Notes under the pieces: generated by a model
Databases searched by the model: none
What the model saw: only the letters and a program-made list of their open reading frames with translations
What the model was told of the DNA's origin: nothing
DNA from: Candidatus Pacearchaeota archaeon
GTDB taxonomy: Archaea; Nanoarchaeota; Nanoarchaeia; Pacearchaeales; GW2011-AR1
Length of the DNA stretch: 6,696 bases
Direction of reading: 5' to 3'
Assembly: GCA_002690445.1 (NCBI GenBank)
Contig: NZER01000319.1
Span: forward strand, 1 to 6,696
Shown: one piece after another, positions 1 to 5,000 of the stretch
Numbering within the stretch: the stretch's first letter is position 1
Layout: each line of letters starts with the position of its first letter
Position numbers and translations under genes: made by a program

Positions 1-2
1 AC

Positions 3-8
3 AAGGAG
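3..8 (+). promoter_or_regulatory. Ribosome binding site of the capsid gene
   Basis: AAGGAG lies 11 nt upstream of the ATG at 20. It supports that start over the in-frame ATG at 26, which would be 17 nt away. The spacer is very A/T-rich (TATAATATT), as expected for an unstructured start of a highly expressed gene. Confidence 0.8.
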
Positions 9-19
9 AATATAATATT

Positions 20-1105
20 ATGAAAATGAAATTAAAAAATACTCCCGAGCAGGTTGAGTTGATTAAAGCAATGGGTTCTAAGAGTCCCGAGATTTCTCGT
101 CCGGCAACTGAGGCTTTCGCCGCATTTATCGGACCGGTTGTTCGTAGGGTTTTGGATCAGGCAAACACGGCAGCGTATGTTTATACAGATGTCGAGTATG
201 ATGAAGATGACAATCCGAGCTATCCGCTCGATTTGTTTTATGATCAAAATGGCAAGGATCCTTATACCACCATTTGGTCACAGCAGATGGCTGGTGGTCT
301 TCCTTCTTCGCAAATCTCAGGTAATGCTGAGTTGAAGATCGCAACTTACAAGTTGGATAGTGCGATAAGCTTCCTCAAGAAGTATGCGCGCAAGAGCCGC
401 TTGGATGTTGTGAGTAAGGGTATCGAGCGCATGGCAAATGAGATCTTGGTTAAACAGGATCGCAACGCATGGGCGGTTGTCCTTAGAGGTTTGGCGGAAG
501 CCAAAGGCAAGTGGGGAACCGGTAGTGCTGGTGACAATGTTGTTAATAACGCTGTTACAGGTGCTGTCTCGTTGGCTGATCTTAACAGTCTACTTACCAA
601 GATGAAGAGGATTAACGCCTCTTATGCTAATGGTACTCCGGCAGCAGCTTACTCCAAGGGTATCACGGACTTGTTCGTGTCTCCTGAGGTCGTAGCTAAC
701 TTCCGCGCCATTTCCTTCACAGCTTACCAAGATAGCGCCGCAGCCGAACAGGTTGGTGATGGTATCAAGGATGAGATGTGGAGAGCTGGTGGATTCGGTA
801 ACATTTTCGGCATGAATATTGTCGAAATGTACGAATTCGGTACGGCCCAGAAGTACAATACCTTGTATGATACTTGGGGAACCTTGGCGGGTACCCAAGA
901 GATATTGGTTGGTATTGATCGTTCTACAGATGCGTTCGTGCGCCCTGTGGCTCGTAATGCCGAGACAGGCAGTACTTTTACTGCCCTTCCGGATGATCAG
1001 TATGCTACACGGCAGGATAAGGTCGGCTTTTATGGCGGACTCGAAGAGGGACGTGTCCTTCTCGATGCTCGCGCTGTTGTCGGTCTGAGAAAGCAGTTGG
1101 TGTAA
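20..1105 (+). CDS. Major capsid protein, HK97-fold type
   Basis: This 361-residue protein most likely forms the icosahedral shell. The sequence shows a helical N-terminal region (residues 8-48, with EAFAAFIGPVVRRVLDQA), then a conserved stretch with YDEDDNPSYPLDLFYD (60-75) and WSQQMAGGLPSSQ (86-98). Next comes a long charged helix at about 117-163 (SFLKKYARKSRLDVV, then IERMANEILVKQDRNAWAVVL) that matches the spine helix expected of the fold. A Gly/Asn-rich loop follows at 164-180, and a typical 'LFVSPEVVANFRA' segment at 218-230. The C terminus ends in short strands with KVGFYGGLEEGRVLLDARAVVG. Length and layout fit phage HK97-fold capsid proteins, and the style recalls T4 gp23 relatives of aquatic phages, though it is much shorter than T4 gp23 (about 520 residues). 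There is no N-terminal scaffold-like (delta) region, so any scaffold would be a separate gene. The gene has its own strong ribosome binding site and is closed by a strong terminator, consistent with high expression. The lineage assignment is from recall and unverified; the capsid call itself is fairly secure. Confidence 0.88.
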   Translation: MKMKLKNTPEQVELIKAMGSKSPEISRPATEAFAAFIGPVVRRVLDQANTAAYVYTDVEYDEDDNPSYPLDLFYDQNGKDPYTTIWSQQMAGGLPSSQISGNAELKIATYKLDSAISFLKKYARKSRLDVVSKGIERMANEILVKQDRNAWAVVLRGLAEAKGKWGTGSAGDNVVNNAVTGAVSLADLNSLLTKMKRINASYANGTPAAAYSKGITDLFVSPEVVANFRAISFTAYQDSAAAEQVGDGIKDEMWRAGGFGNIFGMNIVEMYEFGTAQKYNTLYDTWGTLAGTQEILVGIDRSTDAFVRPVARNAETGSTFTALPDDQYATRQDKVGFYGGLEEGRVLLDARAVVGLRKQLV

Positions 1106-1138
1106 TATCGCTACATAAGAGTTGATATAGTTTAACAG

Positions 1139-1173
1139 CCCCGGCCCGAAAGGGTCGGGGTTTTCTATTTTTT
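1139..1173 (+). terminator. Rho-independent terminator after the capsid gene
   Basis: A 9-bp GC-rich stem (1139-1147 with 1152-1160, including one G-T wobble) closes a GAAA tetraloop (1148-1151). It is followed directly by TTTT, then CTA and six more T. It begins 33 nt after the capsid stop codon. This is a textbook intrinsic terminator and should separate an abundant capsid transcript from the genes downstream, or act as a partial terminator that lowers their expression. Confidence 0.93.
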
Positions 1174-1201
1174 GGAAAAAATGTGTACTTCCCTATAATA
1201 T

Positions 1202-1206
1202 AAGGA
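1202..1206 (+). promoter_or_regulatory. Ribosome binding site of the SAP-like gene
   Basis: AAGGA sits 8 nt before the ATG at 1215, a good spacing, and supports that start. A TATAAT hexamer lies just upstream (1194-1199), but it is too close to serve as a normal -10 box for this gene, because transcription would begin at about the ribosome binding site itself. Confidence 0.7.
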
Positions 1207-1214
1207 ATAAGATC

Positions 1215-1586
1215 ATGGCAGCAAAAAGAAAAGCTTCAAAAAAAGTAACTAAAAATATGAAAAATCTCTCTCAAGCGCACGGAAAAGAGGAGAAATTTGA
1301 ACCTACTACGCTTGAACAAATTTGGGGAGATGATGGAAGCAGTGCTTACGGCACTCTTAATGAAAATCAATATACGAATCAGGTAGACGAGATGAACATG
1401 TCCGATCTTCAAACTCATGCATCCACAGTAGGCATTATCCCTATTGATAATAGACACACCTTGAGAGAAAGGCTCCTCCGTGAATTCAGGAAACACGTAT
1501 CATCTTACAAAAAGCCTGTTCATCAAGCCGAATCTACGACACATGCAGATCCGGAAGTTATGAAGATTCTCTCTGAGGGAAAATAA
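1215..1586 (+). CDS. Small basic phage protein with SAP-like helical motif
   Basis: This 123-residue protein has a strongly basic, Lys-rich N terminus (residues 2-17, AAKRKASKKVTKNMKN). A middle segment follows with LEQIWGDDG and spaced aromatic residues (33-53). Then comes a compact helix-turn-helix-like block at about 61-95: NMSDLQTHASTVGI, a Pro-containing turn, then RHTLRERLLREFRKH. That block has the pattern of SAP / HeH / Rho-N-like folds: short helix with D-L, a 'VGI.P' turn, then a Leu- and Arg-rich second helix. These folds often bind nucleic acid, and small proteins of this kind occur near phage capsid genes. The C terminus (96-123) is polar and probably flexible. No enzymatic motif, signal peptide or membrane segment is visible. 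The gene follows the capsid terminator, so it may be transcribed from read-through or its own promoter. A role as a capsid- or DNA-associated minor protein is inference; the SAP resemblance was judged by eye. Confidence 0.82.
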   Translation: MAAKRKASKKVTKNMKNLSQAHGKEEKFEPTTLEQIWGDDGSSAYGTLNENQYTNQVDEMNMSDLQTHASTVGIIPIDNRHTLRERLLREFRKHVSSYKKPVHQAESTTHADPEVMKILSEGK

Positions 1587-1588
1587 GA

Positions 1589-1603
1589 TTTTTTCTGAAA
1601 AAA
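1589..1603 (+). repeat. Perfect A/T inverted repeat in the intergenic gap
   Basis: Six T, the loop CTG, and six A form a perfect but weak inverted repeat just after the stop codon at 1584-1586. With only A-U pairs and no T tract after it, it is a poor terminator. It may simply be A/T-rich spacer, or a weak element in front of the stronger hairpin at 1606-1632. Confidence 0.4.
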
Positions 1604-1605
1604 CC

Positions 1606-1632
1606 CCATATAGTGTAATCAACTCTATATGG
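1606..1632 (+). promoter_or_regulatory. Inverted repeat that encloses the start codon of the next gene
   Basis: CCATATAG (1606-1613) and CTATATGG (1625-1632) are perfect 8-bp reverse complements separated by 11 nt. The ATG of the following gene (1629-1631) lies inside the 3' arm. In RNA this would pair the start codon. No Shine-Dalgarno sequence is visible nearby, so the hairpin could restrict initiation or be opened by ribosomes or a protein. It could equally be a DNA or RNA operator. The inverted repeat is seen; the regulatory role is inferred. Confidence 0.5.
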
Positions 1633-1997
1633 CAACGGTTTATAATTTCAGCGCGACTCAAGGTTCCCAGCTTAGCGTTCGATTAAATGTTAAGGATGCG
1701 AGTGGTGACGCTATAGACTTAAGTGGATATGGCGCGAGGGGGGTAGTAAAGTATAGATATTCTAGTGATAATTATTTAGTAGACCTAGACCCAACCATCG
1801 TTTCGGGAACAACGGGATCGGCTTATCAGAGTGGCTTAATAGACGTATATCTTAGCGGATCTACAACCGCGGGGATGCCCATTGGGGATTTTGTTTATGA
1901 TATAGAGAAATATCCAAGTGGGGCTTCAAATATAGAAGGAGCCGTAGACAAAATTCTAGCTGGAAGTTTTCTCGTTTATCCACAAGTAACAACTTAA
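1629..1997 (+). CDS. Beta-rich virion structural protein, possible fibre adaptor
   Basis: This 122-residue protein has no signal peptide or membrane helix and is made of predicted short strands. It opens with 'YNFSATQGSQLSVRLNVKD' (5-23), then 'AIDLSGYGARGVVKYRY' (28-44), a central strand region with IDVYLSGSTTAGMP (71-84), GDFVYDIEK (86-94), and a closing strand AGSFLVYPQV (111-120). The succession 'QGS.L.V.L...D..G..IDLSGY..RG', then 'G.FVYDIE', then 'I..G.FLVYP.V' is the pattern I know from small phage structural proteins encoded beside tail fibres. These may resemble the N-terminal domain of BppU-type baseplate proteins. It lies 42 nt after the previous gene and 4 nt before the giant fibre gene, so it may cap, anchor or help attach that fibre; this is inferred from position. 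The start has no recognisable ribosome binding site and is buried in an inverted repeat (1606-1632). The frame ends with tandem stops TAATAA. The specific function is unproven. Confidence 0.8.
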   Translation: MATVYNFSATQGSQLSVRLNVKDASGDAIDLSGYGARGVVKYRYSSDNYLVDLDPTIVSGTTGSAYQSGLIDVYLSGSTTAGMPIGDFVYDIEKYPSGASNIEGAVDKILAGSFLVYPQVTT

Positions 1998-2001
1998 TAA
2001 A

Positions 2002-5000
2002 ATGAGCGACCCGCAGACTGTAGTTGATGTCATCATAAGCGGAACTACTACTACGGTGGTAGATTCGCGAATAGATGGTATTACCACGGTTGCGGGGGCC
2101 GCTCCCATCACTAATGTCAGTGGACAAGTTCCTGACTTAGGGGTTGATACAGATATTCTGGCTGCTCAAGGCGATATCCTTTCCCTTACTAATGACGTAG
2201 CCAATTTAAGGGCAAATCTTATAGTAACTGGGACAGCCCTTACTGATGAAATTGGAGTTTTAAGCGGTAATTTAATTTCCTCTGGAAACACTTTAGAATT
2301 TCAGATTTCTACTTTAAGTGGAAACCTTATTGCCTCTGGTAATAATTTAGATTCCCTTAGGGATATTCTAAGCGGTAACCTAATTTCCACGGGGGCTAGT
2401 TTAGAAGCTTCAATTACTGGGATTACTGGAGATATCGATACTTTAACTAATAATCTAGTATCAACTGGAAATAATTTAGAAAATCAAATATTAAATAGCG
2501 GTACTATTACCGACGACATTAGTGGCAACTTAATAACCACGGGGGAAACTTTAACATCCAACTTAATATCTACCGGGAATTCATTAGATACCGAAAGAGA
2601 AGTTTTAAGTGGAAATTTGATCACAACCGGTCAAACCCTTTATGATTTACATACCGGTTTAAATAAGGATGTAGAAGATAATAAAAATAATTTAATAGAC
2701 ACGGGAAATAACCTAGAGCCCAGAATAGTATCAAATTTAGTTAGTATAACATCACTCCAAACCGAAACTGGTATTTTAAGTTCGGCGACTGGAGAGCTGC
2801 AAGAATATAAATTCAACAAGTCTGGGGGAACTATATCGGGAAGTATACTACCCTCTTCTAGTGGGACCCTTAACTTGGGGTCTGAATCGTTACCGTTTAA
2901 GGATGGTTTTTTTAATGATTTAACAGTATCATCAAATACTTTATTTATTGGGGATATTCCAATTAGTACAGTCAACGGGGGTGTAGATTTCTCAAGCGCT
3001 ACTGGAACTACAATATTTGAAGATGTTTCAATTAGGAATCTAACCGTAACGGGTACAGAAACCATTATCGATGTTGAACACTTAGCGGTCAAGGATAATA
3101 TAATAATAATCAATAGCGGCCAAAGCGGGGCGGGAATAAGCGTTGGTTCGGGGGGGCTTGTTATCGATAGGGGAACTTTGGCTGACGCAGATTTTATTTT
3201 TCATGAAGGTAATGATAGGTTTGAATTTAATTTCCCCGTAGCTGTGGATGGAAACGTCGTCGTTACGCAAGACCAAACAGGAACCTACGCAGACGCTTCC
3301 AACCTGATACAAACTGGAGTTACTCTGCAGTCTCAAATTACTTCAAATGACGGAGACATAACGAGCTTAACTGCGGCTACCGGAGAACTAAAAAATCAAG
3401 TCAATACAACTGATACGAATTTAATCACAACCGGCCAAACCTTAACGGATGAAATTGCTATAGTTTCAGGAATAGCTGGGGGTAGTACGTTTGATGAACT
3501 AAGTGGGAATCTCGTAACTACGGGACAGACTCTTACTAGTGAGATCGCAATTGTTTCGGGGATTGCGGAAGCTCATACTGACATTTCCGAGTTAAGCGGC
3601 AACTTGATCACTACGGGCCAGACTCTCCAAACTCAGATAACGAGTAATGATTCGGATATTTCCACTTTAACCTCAAACCTAATAGTTACTGGGTCAAGAA
3701 TAGATATAGTAAGTGGGAATTTAATAACCACCGGTATCACTCTTCAAGGTCAAATAGACACTAATGACACAGACATAACTAATCTAACATATGACCTCGT
3801 CGCGACCGGGGTAAGAATGAGGAACTTTTTAATAGAGACGGGTTTCCAAGTAGACGATAACACTCAGGCAATTTCAGACATAAGCAGCAACTTGATATCT
3901 ACAGGGCAAACCCTTACTAGCGAAATATCAATAGTTTCAGGAATAGCTGTAGCTCATACAGACGTAAGCGCCCTAAGTGGAAAAGTGGATGAAATTAGTG
4001 GGGATCTAATTACCACGGGATCTTACATAGATTCTGTAAGTGGAAATTTAATTTCTACAGGTAACAATTTACAAGCCCAAATCACGAGTAACGATGGACA
4101 GATAGCAGGAATTATAGGGGATTTAGTAAACACTGGAACTACCCTTACCAATAACATAAATACAGTTTCATCTAATTTAGTCACTACAGGTTCCGTAATT
4201 GATGACGTAAGTGGAAACTTAATTACTACGGGGCAGTATTTAACCGATGAGATAGTTATCGTTTCGGGAATAGCTGGAGGACAAGACTTAACAGCTTTAA
4301 GTGGAGTAGTAAATACTTTGAGCGGAAATGTGATTACTACTGGTCAGTATTTAACTGACGAAATAGTTACTGTTTCTGGTTTAGCAGGAGGACAGGACTT
4401 TGATACTCTAAGCGGTAACTTGATTACCACGGGTCAAACCCTAACCACAAATTTAATATCAACCGGAAACTTTCTGGATTCTGAAATAGCAATTGTTTCT
4501 GGGTTGACAACGGGTTCAGCTTCAGATCCCGCTCTGAGTGGAAAGGTGGATACGTTAAGTGGTAACTTAATAACTACTGGGCAAACTCTTCAGACGCAGA
4601 TAACTAGTAATGACTCAGATATTTCGACGTTAACATCTAATTTAATTTCCACGGGAACCATCGTCGATGATATAAGTGGAAACCTAATAACGACGGGTCA
4701 AACCCTTACGACTAACATTAATACCGTTTCCACTAATTTAATTACCACGGGGCAAACGTTACAAACCCAGATTACCTCTAATGATGGAGACATTACTAAT
4801 CTGACTACTAATCTCATTACTACCGGTCAGACGCTTACAAGCGAGATAGGCACCGTGTCGGGACTTATCACTGATAATGATGCAGAAATTGCCGCCTTGT
4901 TGGCAGCTACCGGTGAGCTCAAGACGAACACCAACACTAACGCTTCTAATCTTGTAACAACGGGTCAAACTTTGACAAGCGAGATTTCTATAGTTTCGGG

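Noticed and set aside
11..16. TATAAT as a -10 promoter box before the capsid gene
   Set aside because: It lies between the Shine-Dalgarno sequence and the ATG, so transcription would start inside the gene. It is better read as an A/T-rich spacer.
590..898. Minus- and alternative-frame open frames inside the capsid gene
   Set aside because: The capsid frame is complete, has a ribosome binding site and recognisable protein sequence; the overlapping frames have neither.
1172..1199. Promoter with TTGGAA and TATAAT spaced by 16 nt before the gene at 1215
   Set aside because: The predicted transcript would begin at about 1206, right at the ribosome binding site, and the -35 box overlaps the terminator T tract. 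It is possible but not supported. It also does not match the T4 late box TATAAATA exactly.
2640..3113. Minus-strand open frame of 157 codons
   Set aside because: It lies entirely inside the fibre gene, has no ribosome binding site, and is a by-product of the repetitive Thr/Asn/Leu codons on the + strand.
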